A stretch of DNA of 63,900 bases from Capnocytophaga sp. oral taxon 863 str. F0517 (GCF_000466425.1 NZ_KE992129.1:1-63900), one strand, 5' to 3'. Positions 51,313 to 60,626 are shown, numbered from the stretch's first letter. The notes: generated from the letters alone by a model not told the origin. A program made the numbers and translations.

Positions 51313-51526
51313 GCTACTGACTTATCCTTTTGTTCTTTTGGTACGTTTTTACCAAATAGCCATCTCTCCCTTGAAGCCTCCTACTTGTCGCTATAACCCC
51401 ACTTGTTCCTCCTATGCCTTGGAGGCGCTTAAGCGATACGGCCTATTCAAGGGAGGGATGCTCGCTATAAGGCGTATTATGCGTTGCCATCCGTGGGGTG
51501 GGCATGGCTACGATCCAGTGCCTTGA
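51305..51526 (+). CDS. yidD: Membrane protein insertion efficiency factor YidD
   Basis: 73 residues, the usual size. The family pattern is complete: [32 protein letters not shown] and [18 protein letters not shown] at the end, with the three Cys residues of YidD. It aids YidC-dependent membrane protein insertion. ATG 51305 is chosen (the frame opens upstream at 51212 in the previous gene). Its last 50 bases overlap the convergent dehydrogenase gene, a rather large overlap for two real genes. Confidence 0.92.
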   Translation: MLRLLTYPFVLLVRFYQIAISPLKPPTCRYNPTCSSYALEALKRYGLFKGGMLAIRRIMRCHPWGGHGYDPVP

Positions 51527-52442
51527 TCTTGTCTACAATCACCTGTGCCAGTAGGGTCTTGCTCTCTATCGTCCAGCCGGCTATATGGGGCGTAAGAATT
51601 ACGTTTTCGGCTTCCAACAAATAAGTAAAGTCCGCCGGTAATGCTCCCTTGAAGAAATTCTCGAAAGATGACTGCTCATACTCCAGCACATCCAATCCTG
51701 CCCCCAGCACCTTTCCCTCCTGCAAGGCCTTGACTAAGTCAGCCGTACAAACACTCTTTCCTCTGGCGGTATTGATCAGCCAAAAAGGTTTGGCAAAGCC
51801 CTCTATAAAAGCAGCATCCACCATCTTGAGAGTCAGCGGAGTCTCCGGAGTATGGAGGCTCACCACATCCACCTCTTTCTGAAACACTTCTAAAGGTACT
51901 TGGGTCGCATTGCTATCCCCTACCCCTTCCTTGATATCATAGCAAAGTACCCGACAATCGAAGCCTCGTAGCTTCTTAGCGAAAGCCTTGCCCATATTGC
52001 CATAGCCTATAATACCCACCGTAAGGGAATCAAGCTCCACACCTCGGTTTTCCTCCCTAAGCCAAAGCCCATGGGCGATTTCTCTGTCTGCCTTCTTGAG
52101 GCGATTGAGCAGCGCCAAAAGCAACGCCAAAGTATGGTTGCCCACCGCATTGCGGTTGCCTTCAGGAGAGGAGATCAGCGCAATACCTCGCTGCTGTGCA
52201 TAGTCGGTATCTATATTCTCCATACCTGCCCCCACACGAGCGATAAACTTCAGCCGTGATGCCTTGTCGATAAAGGCTCGGTCAATACGGAAGCGGCTAC
52301 GAATCACGATGCCATCATAGGCAGCGATCTTCGCCTCTACTTCTGCCTTACTGCTGCTGTAGTCTATATCATTTTCAAAGCCCGCCTCAGTAAGCTGCTG
52401 AAGCATAAGGGGATGATTGCTGTCTATATGTAGTATTTTCAT
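51477..52442 (-). CDS. D-2-hydroxyacid dehydrogenase, phosphoglycerate dehydrogenase-like
   Basis: 321 residues with the Rossmann fold of D-isomer-specific 2-hydroxyacid dehydrogenases. Visible: [12 protein letters not shown] (67-78), the NAD-binding [17 protein letters not shown] (142-158), [16 protein letters not shown] near 192 with active-site Arg in [18 protein letters not shown] near 224 and catalytic His in [12 protein letters not shown] near 289. It lacks the C-terminal ACT/ASB domain of long SerA, so it is the short form. It probably makes 3-phosphohydroxypyruvate for serine, but the substrate is not certain from sequence. Confidence 0.88.
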   Translation of the reverse strand: MKILHIDSNHPLMLQQLTEAGFENDIDYSSSKAEVEAKIAAYDGIVIRSRFRIDRAFIDKASRLKFIARVGAGMENIDTDYAQQRGIALISSPEGNRNAVGNHTLALLLALLNRLKKADREIAHGLWLREENRGVELDSLTVGIIGYGNMGKAFAKKLRGFDCRVLCYDIKEGVGDSNATQVPLEVFQKEVDVVSLHTPETPLTLKMVDAAFIEGFAKPFWLINTARGKSVCTADLVKALQEGKVLGAGLDVLEYEQSSFENFFKGALPADFTYLLEAENVILTPHIAGWTIESKTLLAQVIVDKIKALDRSHAHPTDGNA

Positions 52443-52476
52443 AGGTTATTTGTCATTTGTCGTTAGTCACTCGTCA

Positions 52477-53301
52477 CTATACAGAGACCTCTCCTTTTAT
52501 AGTTGGATAGGGATCATAGCCCTCAAGAGTGAAATCAGGGTAGTCAAAGGCGAAAAGATCTTTGACAGCTTCGTTGAGCTTCATGGTAGGCAGCGGGCGT
52601 GGTTCTCGGCTGAGCTGCAATTCCACCTGCTTCAAATGGTTTTTATAGATGTGTAGGTCTCCAAAGGAATGTATAAAATCCCCCACTTGTAGCCCCGTAA
52701 CATGTGCCATCATCTGGGTAAGCAAGGCGTAGGAAGCAATATTGAAGGGTACCCCTAAGAAGGCATCGGCACTGCGCTGGTAGAGCTGACAGGAGAGGCG
52801 GCCATCCATGACATAGAACTGGAAGAGGGCATGACAAGGAGGTAGTGCGGCCTTGTTATGGGCTACATTCTCGGCAAAGGATACTGAGGTATCGGGCATC
52901 ACCGACGGATTCCATGCCGAAACCACCATGCGGCGGCTATCGGGATTGGTCTTGAGTGTATGGAGCACTTCGGTAATCTGGTCTATTCCCTCTCCGTTCC
53001 AGTTGCGCCACTGCGCTCCATATACAGGGCCTAGGTCACCCTGAGCATCAGCCCATTCGTTCCAGATACGCACCCCATGCTCGGTGAGGTAATGGATATT
53101 GGTATCACCCCGAAGGAACCACAACAGCTCATAGATCACCGACTTGAGGTGTATCTTCTTGGTAGTGAGCAAAGGGAACCCCTCTTGGAGGTTGTGCCGA
53201 AGCTGATAGCCAAACACACTGATGGTACCTGTTCCAGTACGGTCGTCCTTGCTATGTCCGTGGGTAAGTATGTGATTGAGAAGGTCTTTGTAGGATTGCA
53301 T
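52477..53301 (-). CDS. thyA: Thymidylate synthase
   Basis: 274 residues, normal size for bacterial ThyA, which methylates dUMP to dTMP using methylene-tetrahydrofolate. The catalytic Cys is in [13 protein letters not shown] near 155; other motifs: [19 protein letters not shown] (20-38), [20 protein letters not shown] near 175 and [14 protein letters not shown] near 215. A -7 box TATTTTTG (53322-53329, minus strand) precedes it. Same strand as the dehydrogenase. Confidence 0.95.
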   Translation of the reverse strand: MQSYKDLLNHILTHGHSKDDRTGTGTISVFGYQLRHNLQEGFPLLTTKKIHLKSVIYELLWFLRGDTNIHYLTEHGVRIWNEWADAQGDLGPVYGAQWRNWNGEGIDQITEVLHTLKTNPDSRRMVVSAWNPSVMPDTSVSFAENVAHNKAALPPCHALFQFYVMDGRLSCQLYQRSADAFLGVPFNIASYALLTQMMAHVTGLQVGDFIHSFGDLHIYKNHLKQVELQLSREPRPLPTMKLNEAVKDLFAFDYPDFTLEGYDPYPTIKGEVSV

Positions 53302-53339
53302 TACTAAATTGTTTGGGAGGGCAAAAATACAAAATAATG

Positions 53340-53399
53340 TTTAATGATTAATGATTAATGTCTATTAGTGGCATTAATCATTGTTGGCATTAATCATTA
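53340..53399. repeat. attaatgattaatg-type repeats between thyA and the trans-sulfuration gene
   Basis: GTTTAATGATTAATGATTAATG, then GGCATTAATCATTGTTGGCATTAATCATTAATCC; self-complementary AT-rich units (attaatgattaat/attaatcattaat) that can fold and may terminate the upstream transcript. Confidence 0.5.
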
Positions 53400-54530
53400 A
53401 TCCAGCGCCTGCTTGAAGTCAGCAATCAAGTCTTCTATGTTCTCCAAGCCTACTGCTACACGTACAAGCGTCTGAGTCACTCCCCGAGCTACTTTCTCCT
53501 CTTCTGGAAACTCGGTATGGGTATGGGTGCTGGGGTGGGTCACAAGAGTCTCTACCCCGCCTAAGCTCACCGCGAAAAGCGCTACCCTGAGTGCCTCAAA
53601 GAAGGTTTTGACTTTCTTCTCGTCCTTCATCACAAAGGAAAATACGGCACCTGCTCCAGAGGCTTGGCTCTCCTGGATCGCCTTGCCCTTATTGCTTGGC
53701 AAGGTGGGGTAATATACCTTTTCCACAGCAGGATGCCCCTGTAGGAACTCAATGAGCTTGAGGGTATTGGCCTGAGCATAGTCCATACGTACCTTAAGGG
53801 TCTTGATACTACGGATAAGCAGCCAACTATCAAAGGGGGAGATCAGCGCTCCTATGGCCACCTGAGCAAAGCTAATCTTTTCGGCCAAGGTATCATCATT
53901 GACAACGATGGCTCCCGCAAGAATATCATTGTGACCGCTAAGGTACTTAGTGGCACTGTGTAGCACTATATCAGCCCCAAGTTCTAATGGACGTTGTAAG
54001 TAGGGAGAAAGGAAGGTGTTATCCACTATAGTCAGTAGTCCATGCTCCTTGGCAATGGCCACTGTACCACGAATGTCAGTGACATCCAATAGCGGATTGG
54101 AGGGGGTTTCTATAAAAATCCCCTTGGTATTGGGACGTATCGCCTTGCGGATATTTTCCAAATCCGTCGTATCTACATAGGTTGCCTCTAATCCGAATTT
54201 GGCGAAGACATCCTTCATGATACGGAAAGTACCTCCGTAGATGTCCAATCCGAAAACAAAATGGTCACCTGCCTCGAAAATGGTAAAAAGTGAAGTAGTG
54301 GCCGCCATCCCAGAAGAAAAGCCGAAGCCATGCTTACCGCTTTCGAGCTTAGCGATAAGTGTTTCGAACTCCTTACGGGTAGGATTGGAGACACGGCTGT
54401 ACTCAAACTCTTGAGTAGCTCCAAATTCATTCAGGGGGAAGGTAGAGGCCATATTGATACAGCTGCTCCACTTCTCATTAGGGGCTCCTATATTGCGAAT
54501 CCCATGTATAGCAGTGGTTTCAAATTTCAT
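53397..54530 (-). CDS. Trans-sulfuration enzyme (cystathionine gamma-synthase/lyase family)
   Basis: 377 residues, a PLP-dependent Cys/Met metabolism enzyme. The PLP lysine is in DIVLHSATKYLSGHNDI near 189-205; FGFSSGMAATTSLF near 73 (phosphate-binding region) and SPFDSWLLIRSIKTLKVRM near 233 (typical C-terminal domain start) are present, ending at THPSTHTHTEFPEEEK. It makes or cleaves cystathionine; sequence alone does not separate gamma-synthase from beta- or gamma-lyase. Promoter TTTG-N19-TACTTTTG is at 54574-54604. Confidence 0.9.
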   Translation of the reverse strand: MKFETTAIHGIRNIGAPNEKWSSCINMASTFPLNEFGATQEFEYSRVSNPTRKEFETLIAKLESGKHGFGFSSGMAATTSLFTIFEAGDHFVFGLDIYGGTFRIMKDVFAKFGLEATYVDTTDLENIRKAIRPNTKGIFIETPSNPLLDVTDIRGTVAIAKEHGLLTIVDNTFLSPYLQRPLELGADIVLHSATKYLSGHNDILAGAIVVNDDTLAEKISFAQVAIGALISPFDSWLLIRSIKTLKVRMDYAQANTLKLIEFLQGHPAVEKVYYPTLPSNKGKAIQESQASGAGAVFSFVMKDEKKVKTFFEALRVALFAVSLGGVETLVTHPSTHTHTEFPEEEKVARGVTQTLVRVAVGLENIEDLIADFKQALD

Positions 54531-54573
54531 ACAATAGCAATTTAAAATAAATGTTTTTTATAAAATACCGGTG

Positions 54574-54604
54574 CAAAAGTACAATTTTTTTAGGAAACCA
54601 CAAA
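54574..54604 (-). promoter_or_regulatory. Promoter of the trans-sulfuration gene
   Basis: Minus-strand TTTG (54601-54604), exactly 19 bases, TACTTTTG (54574-54581). Confidence 0.8.
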
Positions 54605-54677
54605 ATGAAAATATATTTTTATTTTAATTCGTCAAAAAATAGAAAGAATTAGTGATTTAGGATTGGAAGTATTTTCG

Positions 54678-54685
54678 TATCTTTG
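54678..54685 (+). promoter_or_regulatory. -7 box of the phosphoethanolamine transferase-like gene
   Basis: TATCTTTG 61 bases before the ATG at 54747; the -33 is weak. Confidence 0.5.
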
Positions 54686-54746
54686 CACCAAAAAAAGAAG
54701 CACATAGCTAAAAATTACAAATCTTAAAACCTATATTCCTAATCAA

Positions 54747-56321
54747 ATGACCAAACTCTTTTCTTTCTTTAAGCAATATGCCTTCGAATGGCTATTGATG
54801 ATTTTTTCTGTAGGGATTCCCTTTGCCTTGGACATGGGGCCTGCCTTTTATGGTATTTTAGGCTCCTTTTTTATTTTCCTTACCCTAAGAAGGCTCTCTT
54901 ATTGGGTGTTTTTTATCGTTTTCCTTTTTGTACTGATTACTTGTGTACTCTTTCTCCCCCAAACTATTTGGTTTGGTCACCCTCCTGCTACGATGATTGG
55001 AGCTTTCTTCGAGACAGACTTACAGGAATCCAAGGAGTTTGTCCAGTCCCTCCCCCTCTATTCTTACCTCCTTTCACTGCTTAGCCTGCTTTTGGGGTGC
55101 TACATTCTGTATTTGGGTAAGAAAAAGAGCTATCCTCGCAATAGAAAACAACATCTTATTACCGCTGGCTTAGGTATTTTGGCCATTGGGCTTACTGTTT
55201 ATCGTCCTTTAGCCAAAATGAAGGATGACCAGGCTTTCCATTGGTCGTTTTCCCGTACGGCTATCGTCTCTTTCTACGCCTCTATCTACGACAATATCCA
55301 AGAATACCGCGCCCTGAAGCAAGAACTAAACAAAGGGATAGAGGGCTCCCCTTCCTGGCAAATCACCAGTACCCAACCCCATTATCAAAATTATGTCTTG
55401 GTCATAGGGGAGAGTGTTCGCAAGGACTATATGCACCTCTATGGCTTTTCGGAGAACAATACCCCCTTTTTAGACAAAGCCCCTGGTACGGCAATCGACG
55501 GCTATACCGCTACTGCACCCAATACTACCACCTCCCTTTTGCGTTCTTTCACTCAGATTAAAAATGAAAAAGACTTTATCTATGCCAACAATATCATCAC
55601 CTTGGCCAAGGCTGCTGGTATAGAAACTTATTGGCTTTCCAACCAAGGAATGGCCGGAACATGGGACACTCCTATTGCCAAAATCGCCCTTTTAGCTGAT
55701 CATAATGACTTTACTCGAAAAGGAGGAAGTGGGACTATGAACTATCCCGATAGTATCCTTCTACCTCTCTTTAACAAATATATAAGTCAAAAAAGCCCAA
55801 AAGTACGCCTTTTTATTGTTCATACCATAGGTTCACATAGCCTTTTCGAAGCCCGCTTGGAGCACTCCATCCATTTTGACTATTACAATCGTAAGATCTC
55901 CGCCTATGTACAAACTATTGAACAGACCGACACGCTCCTAAAAGGAATCTACCAGGCACTACAGCAACAAGGCGCCCCCTTCAGTATGATCTACTTTTCC
56001 GATCATGGCCTGATGACCCAGGACAGAGGCTCCATCTTTGCCTCCCTTACCCATGGGGATACCAATCCCAACAAGGCCTGTTACCGAGTCCCCTTCGTAT
56101 TGCTTTCCAGCGACGACACGGAGCACAAAGTCCTCAAGGTCAACAAATCTGCCTTCCGCTTCTTAGATGGCTTTGCCCATTGGCTGGGTATTCAGGAGGC
56201 TTCCCTACGCCCCGACTACAGCTTCCTATCCCCTCAAAACGATACTCTGAAGGTCTTTAACCAATTTGAGAATGTACCCTTCGAGGGATTGGAGGAAGAC
56301 GAGGTAATGACTAATAACTAA
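54747..56321 (+). CDS. Phosphoethanolamine transferase-like enzyme (EptA/CptA, sulfatase superfamily)
   Basis: 524 residues. Four or five membrane helices (about 12-180) precede a periplasmic sulfatase-fold domain. Visible: VLVIGESVRKDYMHLYGFSENNTPFLD near 220-246 (metal-binding Glu), the nucleophilic Thr in TAPNTTTSLLRSFTQ near 258, FIVHTIGSHSLFEARL near 353 and MIYFSDHGLMT near 415 (metal Asp/His). Family enzymes move phosphoethanolamine from phosphatidylethanolamine to lipid A or core sugar, giving resistance to polymyxin. Capnocytophaga lipid A is known to carry phosphoethanolamine, which fits. The target here is inferred. Confidence 0.88.
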   Translation: MTKLFSFFKQYAFEWLLMIFSVGIPFALDMGPAFYGILGSFFIFLTLRRLSYWVFFIVFLFVLITCVLFLPQTIWFGHPPATMIGAFFETDLQESKEFVQSLPLYSYLLSLLSLLLGCYILYLGKKKSYPRNRKQHLITAGLGILAIGLTVYRPLAKMKDDQAFHWSFSRTAIVSFYASIYDNIQEYRALKQELNKGIEGSPSWQITSTQPHYQNYVLVIGESVRKDYMHLYGFSENNTPFLDKAPGTAIDGYTATAPNTTTSLLRSFTQIKNEKDFIYANNIITLAKAAGIETYWLSNQGMAGTWDTPIAKIALLADHNDFTRKGGSGTMNYPDSILLPLFNKYISQKSPKVRLFIVHTIGSHSLFEARLEHSIHFDYYNRKISAYVQTIEQTDTLLKGIYQALQQQGAPFSMIYFSDHGLMTQDRGSIFASLTHGDTNPNKACYRVPFVLLSSDDTEHKVLKVNKSAFRFLDGFAHWLGIQEASLRPDYSFLSPQNDTLKVFNQFENVPFEGLEEDEVMTNN

Positions 56322-56456
56322 CCTCAAATTGTTGATTTACAATAGCTTCAGTTATTTTTTGATAGCTACTTATCATTATTTTTGTTTTTACTGAAAATAA
56401 ATAAAGATTTTCTCATCTTATTTTCGTACCTTTGTAGCCACAAAAAATCATATCTG

Positions 56457-57236
56457 ATGAACACCGAAAATAAACTCAACGAGCACCAGGGGCACTGGAT
56501 GCTCGCCAAGCTCGGTAAGCGTGTCTTACGTCCTGGAGGAAGAGAACTCACCGAGCAATTGGTAGCAGGACTTGGGATTACCCCCGAAGATGATATCGTA
56601 GAATTTGCGCCAGGATTAGGCTTTACGGCTAATATTGCCTGCGGCTATCGCCCTAAGAGCTATACCGGAGTTGACCTCAATGAGGAGGCAGCTTCCATTG
56701 CTCGCAAGCGTATCCATTACGATAAGGCCAAAATTATCAATGCCAATGCTGCCCAAAGCACCCTCCCCGATAGCTATGCCAACAAGGTCTATGGTGAAGC
56801 TATGCTCACTATGCAGCCGCTTGAGCAAAAAAAGGCCATCATTGCCGAGGCCTTCCGTATCCTTAAAAGTGGGGGCTACTATGGTATCCATGAACTGGGT
56901 ATCAAGCCTGATGATGTCTCTGAAGAAGTCAAAGAAGACCTCTTCAAGGAGCTAAGTGAGACCATCCGCGTACATGCCCGCCCGATGACTACAGCCGAGT
57001 GGACTGCTCTTTTAGAAGAACAAGGCTTCAAGGTAATTAAGGTAGCGCATAACCCCATGCTCCTTCTCGAACACAGCCGTATGGTACAAGACGAAGGCTG
57101 GCTACGTGTGCTATTAGTAACCTTCAATCTCCTCCGCTTCCCCGAAATCAGAAAACGTGTACAGAAAATGAAAGCCTGCTTCCGCAAACATCAGGATAAC
57201 CTCGATGCGGTGGCTATTATCGCACAAAAACCCTAA
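56457..57236 (+). CDS. Class I SAM-dependent methyltransferase
   Basis: 259 residues from ATG 56457 (MNTENKLNEHQGHWMLAKLGKRVLRPGG). The SAM-binding motif DIVEFAPGLGFTANIAC near 45-61 and acidic VDLNEEAASIARKRI near 73 are those of class I methyltransferases; motif II/III lies at EAFRILKSGGYYGIHELG near 130. The substrate is unknown; a promoter -7 box TACCTTTG (56427-56434) is 22 bases upstream. The frame continues to 56382, but that would precede the promoter. Confidence 0.88.
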   Translation: MNTENKLNEHQGHWMLAKLGKRVLRPGGRELTEQLVAGLGITPEDDIVEFAPGLGFTANIACGYRPKSYTGVDLNEEAASIARKRIHYDKAKIINANAAQSTLPDSYANKVYGEAMLTMQPLEQKKAIIAEAFRILKSGGYYGIHELGIKPDDVSEEVKEDLFKELSETIRVHARPMTTAEWTALLEEQGFKVIKVAHNPMLLLEHSRMVQDEGWLRVLLVTFNLLRFPEIRKRVQKMKACFRKHQDNLDAVAIIAQKP

Positions 57237-57251
57237 CCCAATGTGTCAATA

Positions 57252-57301
57252 AGCAATTTGCCAATGAGTCAATAATACATTGACACATTGGCAAATTTGC
57301 T
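57252..57301. terminator. Bidirectional terminator-like hairpin between convergent genes
   Basis: AGCAATTTGCCAATGAGTCAAT (57252-57273) pairs with ATTGACACATTGGCAAATTTGCT (57279-57301) with one bulge and one mismatch, loop about 5 bases, in the gap between the methyltransferase and the lipoprotein gene on the opposite strand. It is built of the gtcaatgag/ccaatgag repeat type. Confidence 0.65.
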
Positions 57302-57319
57302 ATTTAACTAACTGACAGA

Positions 57320-58204
57320 TTAGAACTGTATTTCAGTTGCTATAGTGGTATCCACTTTTTCATCATTCTTAGGCTGTACTACATTTCCTTGGGCATCTTT
57401 GAGGGTATAGGCCAAGATATAGGCACCTGCTTTAGGATAAGTAACTTTTCCTCTGTAGAACTTGTCCTTATAGCTGAGTGTAGTGGTAGAGAGTTCCTTT
57501 CCGGTAGCATCTCTTACAGCCACTTCCACCGTAAGTCCTTCTACTTCAGGGAAGCTTTCCATGCTTTGCATCTTCCAAATACCCAATACCAAGTCGTTTT
57601 CTCCTACCTTAGGCTGCTCTGGTGCTATCACCGCATAGATATGTTTCTGCCCCTTAGGATTTCCTCCTTCAGTAAAGACTCTGAAGTTACGCACTTTCCC
57701 TAAGGCTTTGTTAGTTTGCTCTACGACTGTAAAATCCAAGCGGTCTGTCTTATATTCCTTGCCACCTACTTTGAAAGTCACTTTTGCAAACCAAACCCCT
57801 GAAGGTGCGGTCTTCATCTGAAAGAGCACCTTGGAGTGCCATACATTGCCTTCTTTGGCCAAAGCAGTATGAGGACAAGTATGAGTGTGCATGATTTTTT
57901 TAGAGAAACCTCCCTTGCCATCACCCTCGAACATATCCATCCAAGGAGTAAAAGTGGCCGCTTCTACAGCTACTTCTTTCCCTGCGGCATCTACTACGGA
58001 GAGGGATACCTCATTATAGCCCATCACAAAAGTACCTGTAGGGCTCTGTAGGCGTACGGTATAAGTGTCTACCTTCTGCTCTGCTACGGTCTTAGGGGCT
58101 ACTGGAGGAGTAACTGGTTTTTCTTCTTTCTTATCGTCTTTGGAGCAAGACACTAAGGCTACAGCTGCCACAGCAGCTACTAAGATATTTTTAATTTTTT
58201 TCAT
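57320..58204 (-). CDS. Exported lipoprotein with two Ig-like domains, possibly metal-linked
   Basis: 294 residues, lipobox VSCS (Cys20), a Lys/Pro-rich spacer (about 25-45), then two similar beta domains (about 50-155 and 165-290). The first contains TPWMDMFEGD followed by IMHTHTCPHTA (near 87-118), a Met/His/Cys cluster of the kind seen in periplasmic copper-handling (YtkA-like) domains; no other part shows it. It is encoded 67 bases after a small protein with a CQNK...CQGAC motif, and the two are probably one transcript. A role in copper or heme handling is inference. Confidence 0.7.
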   Translation of the reverse strand: MKKIKNILVAAVAAVALVSCSKDDKKEEKPVTPPVAPKTVAEQKVDTYTVRLQSPTGTFVMGYNEVSLSVVDAAGKEVAVEAATFTPWMDMFEGDGKGGFSKKIMHTHTCPHTALAKEGNVWHSKVLFQMKTAPSGVWFAKVTFKVGGKEYKTDRLDFTVVEQTNKALGKVRNFRVFTEGGNPKGQKHIYAVIAPEQPKVGENDLVLGIWKMQSMESFPEVEGLTVEVAVRDATGKELSTTTLSYKDKFYRGKVTYPKAGAYILAYTLKDAQGNVVQPKNDEKVDTTIATEIQF

Positions 58205-58271
58205 CTGATTAGAATTATTATTAATATTGTATATTAGAATTATAGAGTTATAGACAAGTAACGCTTAATCA

Positions 58272-58640
58272 TTAACTTATCGGCGGATGCAGTTGAGGAA
58301 AGTGCACCTCTTGTTCAAAAAAAGAAGTATAATAATAACAATGAGTCACAAGAGTAGGAAAATCAGCCAATTCCCATTGGGGAAGTTCCTGAAAGAAAAC
58401 TTCAAGTAAGATAAAAACCTTTTCTTGGGAGATAGGTGCATTGGTTTGCTCTTTGGTTAGCTGGACAAACTTGCAGGCGCCTTGACAATGTAGCTGTGGT
58501 CGTGCTTTATTTTGGCAATAAGCAGCCACAAAGCCTCCCTTGCTTAGCAGGTAATATGAAAAATAATAACCGCTAAGTACTGCATTGTACAAAAAGACAA
58601 TGCTCAAGAGAATTGCTATGCCACTTGATGTCTTTTTCAT
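58272..58640 (-). CDS. Small membrane-anchored Cys-rich protein
   Basis: 122 residues from ATG 58640; one N-terminal membrane helix (IAILLSIVFLYNAVLSGYYFSYYLL), then CQNKARPQLHCQGACKFVQLTK (about 42-63), a pattern common in small proteins beside Bacteroidota metal or heme uptake genes (N/K-P-x-L-x-C-x-G-x-C). The longer frame to 58688 begins with a poor TTG/ATG option. A -7 box TATCTTTG (58646-58653 on the minus strand) sits so close that the transcript would start at or near the ATG, with almost no leader. Confidence 0.6.
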   Translation of the reverse strand: MKKTSSGIAILLSIVFLYNAVLSGYYFSYYLLSKGGFVAAYCQNKARPQLHCQGACKFVQLTKEQTNAPISQEKVFILLEVFFQELPQWELADFPTLVTHCYYYTSFFEQEVHFPQLHPPIS

Positions 58641-58857
58641 GAGTACAAAGATAGCGAAAAATAAAGGTTTATTACCTATTTTTAACACTATAAAGATAAA
58701 AACAATACTAACACCTCCCCTTATAAGGAAAAGCTATAGTCACGACCACTAAATCTTTCTTTTACAAGAAGGTATAGGTATCAAATAATAAGTGGCAAAA
58801 ATTGAAAAAAATCCCTATGTTAAAGAAAGGAAACAAAGGAAAATAATCGGAGAAAAC

Positions 58858-58889
58858 TTTGTTTATCTTATTTTAATTTTGTAGATTTG
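58858..58889 (+). promoter_or_regulatory. Promoter of the Roadblock/LC7-like gene
   Basis: TTTG (58858-58861), 20 bases, TAGATTTG (58882-58889), 24 bases before the ATG 58914. The gap 58654-58857 has no gene or other structure I can support. Confidence 0.75.
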
Positions 58890-58913
58890 CATAGAATTTT
58901 AAACACATTAATA

Positions 58914-59327
58914 ATGACAGGTTCAGAATTACAAGACATGCTTAACAAGCATTGTGAAGACATGAAAAAAGAATTGTCTGGCTTTCTTTTCTATGGAATT
59001 TTAAGCTGTGCCGATGGTACTACCCTTGCCAAATCTTCAGGAAGCGACGAAGTTGCTAAAGCCTTAGAACAAGGTTCTGCATATCACCTCACCATAATTA
59101 ACCAAATAAAACAGGTAATTGCTAGTGTTAAGGTATTGGGAACTTTGGAAATGGACTTCCTTATGCTGGAAACAGACAAAATTACCTTCCTTATGATGCT
59201 CTCTGCTCAAGGGAAATTCTTCTCCGTTACAGCTCTTGACAGAGAAAAGGCTAACATAGGTATTGCCCGCGCCCTTATCTCTAAAACCAAAAAAGAATAT
59301 GGAGATATGCTTGATAGTTTCTTTTAA
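58914..59327 (+). CDS. Roadblock/LC7-like protein
   Basis: 137 residues. It follows the Roadblock/LC7 pattern: a helix, a strand FYGILSCADGTTLAKSSG (about 23-40; DG turn typical of the fold), a helix QVIASVKVLG (about 66-75), strands MDFLMLETDKITFLMMLS (about 79-96), and helix ANIGIARALISKTKK (about 108-122). Bacterial members (MglB) regulate small GTPases in motility and polarity; no GTPase gene is here. The TTG at 58887 is rejected because it overlaps the promoter. Confidence 0.65.
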   Translation: MTGSELQDMLNKHCEDMKKELSGFLFYGILSCADGTTLAKSSGSDEVAKALEQGSAYHLTIINQIKQVIASVKVLGTLEMDFLMLETDKITFLMMLSAQGKFFSVTALDREKANIGIARALISKTKKEYGDMLDSFF

Positions 59328-59342
59328 TAAGGACTAATGATA

Positions 59343-59385
59343 AATGACTAGTGACTAATATTAAGATTATTAGTCACTAGTCATT
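59343..59385. terminator. Perfect 18-base hairpin, bidirectional terminator
   Basis: AATGACTAGTGACTAATA (59343-59360) and TATTAGTCACTAGTCATT (59368-59385) are perfectly complementary, loop TTAAGAT, with TTTTTTA on the plus side. It lies between two convergent genes and ends 3 bases before the MFS stop. Confidence 0.8.
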
Positions 59386-59387
59386 TT

Positions 59388-60557
59388 TTATGATTCACTT
59401 TTCATTAGTTTGTAGTATTTCGTATATAAGAAGATAGCACAGAGAAAGCCTGCTGAGGCCATACCTGCCCCTACTAAGGAAGGATAATTGGCTGTATAGC
59501 CATAGTCCAAAGGCTTACCTCCAAGATAGGCACCCAGGGTGTTAGCCAAATTAAAGGCAGCTTGCATGAAGGCAGCTCCCATCATTTGGGCTTTGGGAGA
59601 GATACGGAACATCATGATATTCAGTGGGGCTCCTACCGACATGGCTATTATTGCACACACAAAGGTAAGTCCCCAAGAGAGCCAAAGCAGGTGAGAGAAG
59701 AAAAATACGATAAGCATCACACTGATCATAGAGATAAATACAATGATACTGGCGCGTATCAGGTGTAGCCTATCTGTAAGCCAGCCACCGAAGAAATTCC
59801 CTACAACCATCCCTATCCCTACCACGATCATCACAGTAGGCATTTGGCTCTTAGGCAAGTGTGCGTGATCCAGCATCAGCGGTTCTATATAGCTCAGCCA
59901 AGAAAACAGGCCTCCACATCCCAAAGCAGTAATCACAAGCAGCAACATCGAAGGTACTGAAAAGAAATACCGCAACTCATCCCATAGGGTCTTATGCTTG
60001 TCGTAATCTACTTTAGGCAAGAAGAGAAAAATACATAAGGCTGTGATAAGCCCCAAAGTAGCTATCATTCCCATCACTGGGCGCCAGCCCCAAACCCCTC
60101 CTAAATGTGTAAAAAGCGGGATAATCAAGAGATTGGCTATGGTAAGCCCGCCAAACATCACCGAGATGGCCATCGCTTCCTTATCCTTAGGCGCCAACTG
60201 CTTGGCTACAATCGCTCCCACCCCAAAGAAAGCCCCATGTGGCAATCCTGAAAAGAAACGGGTCACCAACAGAAGGTGATAAGAAGGCATTAAGGCAAAA
60301 AGTCCATTGAATAAGGTAAAGAGCAACATCAAGGCGATAAGCACCCGCTGTGGCTGAAAGCGGGTACTCAAACCTACCAAAGTAGGAGCTCCTACCACCA
60401 CACCTATGGCATAGGCTGCTATAAAGTTGCCCACCTGGCTATCAGTAAGTGAAAGGCTCTCCCCCATAGTACGCATCAGTCCCATGGGGATAAACTCGGT
60501 ACTCCCCAAGGCAATCCCTCCTATGGCCAAGGGAAATAACAATCGGATCATTTTCAT
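59388..60557 (-). CDS. MFS exporter, DHA1/AraJ-like
   Basis: 389 residues with twelve predicted membrane helices and the MFS signature between helices 2 and 3 (GLSTRFQPQRVLI near 55). FPLAIGGIALGSTEFIPMGLM (7-27) is the first helix pattern of DHA1 sugar/drug exporters (AraJ, YdeA, SetA-type), with GLPHGAFFGVGAI near 104. These export arabinose, sugars, arabinose-like compounds or drugs; the substrate is not predictable here. The likely start is ATG 60557 (or 60551). Confidence 0.88.
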   Translation of the reverse strand: MKMIRLLFPLAIGGIALGSTEFIPMGLMRTMGESLSLTDSQVGNFIAAYAIGVVVGAPTLVGLSTRFQPQRVLIALMLLFTLFNGLFALMPSYHLLLVTRFFSGLPHGAFFGVGAIVAKQLAPKDKEAMAISVMFGGLTIANLLIIPLFTHLGGVWGWRPVMGMIATLGLITALCIFLFLPKVDYDKHKTLWDELRYFFSVPSMLLLVITALGCGGLFSWLSYIEPLMLDHAHLPKSQMPTVMIVVGIGMVVGNFFGGWLTDRLHLIRASIIVFISMISVMLIVFFFSHLLWLSWGLTFVCAIIAMSVGAPLNIMMFRISPKAQMMGAAFMQAAFNLANTLGAYLGGKPLDYGYTANYPSLVGAGMASAGFLCAIFLYTKYYKLMKSES

Positions 60558-60626
60558 TTTTATCTTTTTTAAGGGGTGCAAAATTACAACTTTTCATCTA
60601 AACCACAAGTATTTTTCTTGCAAAAG

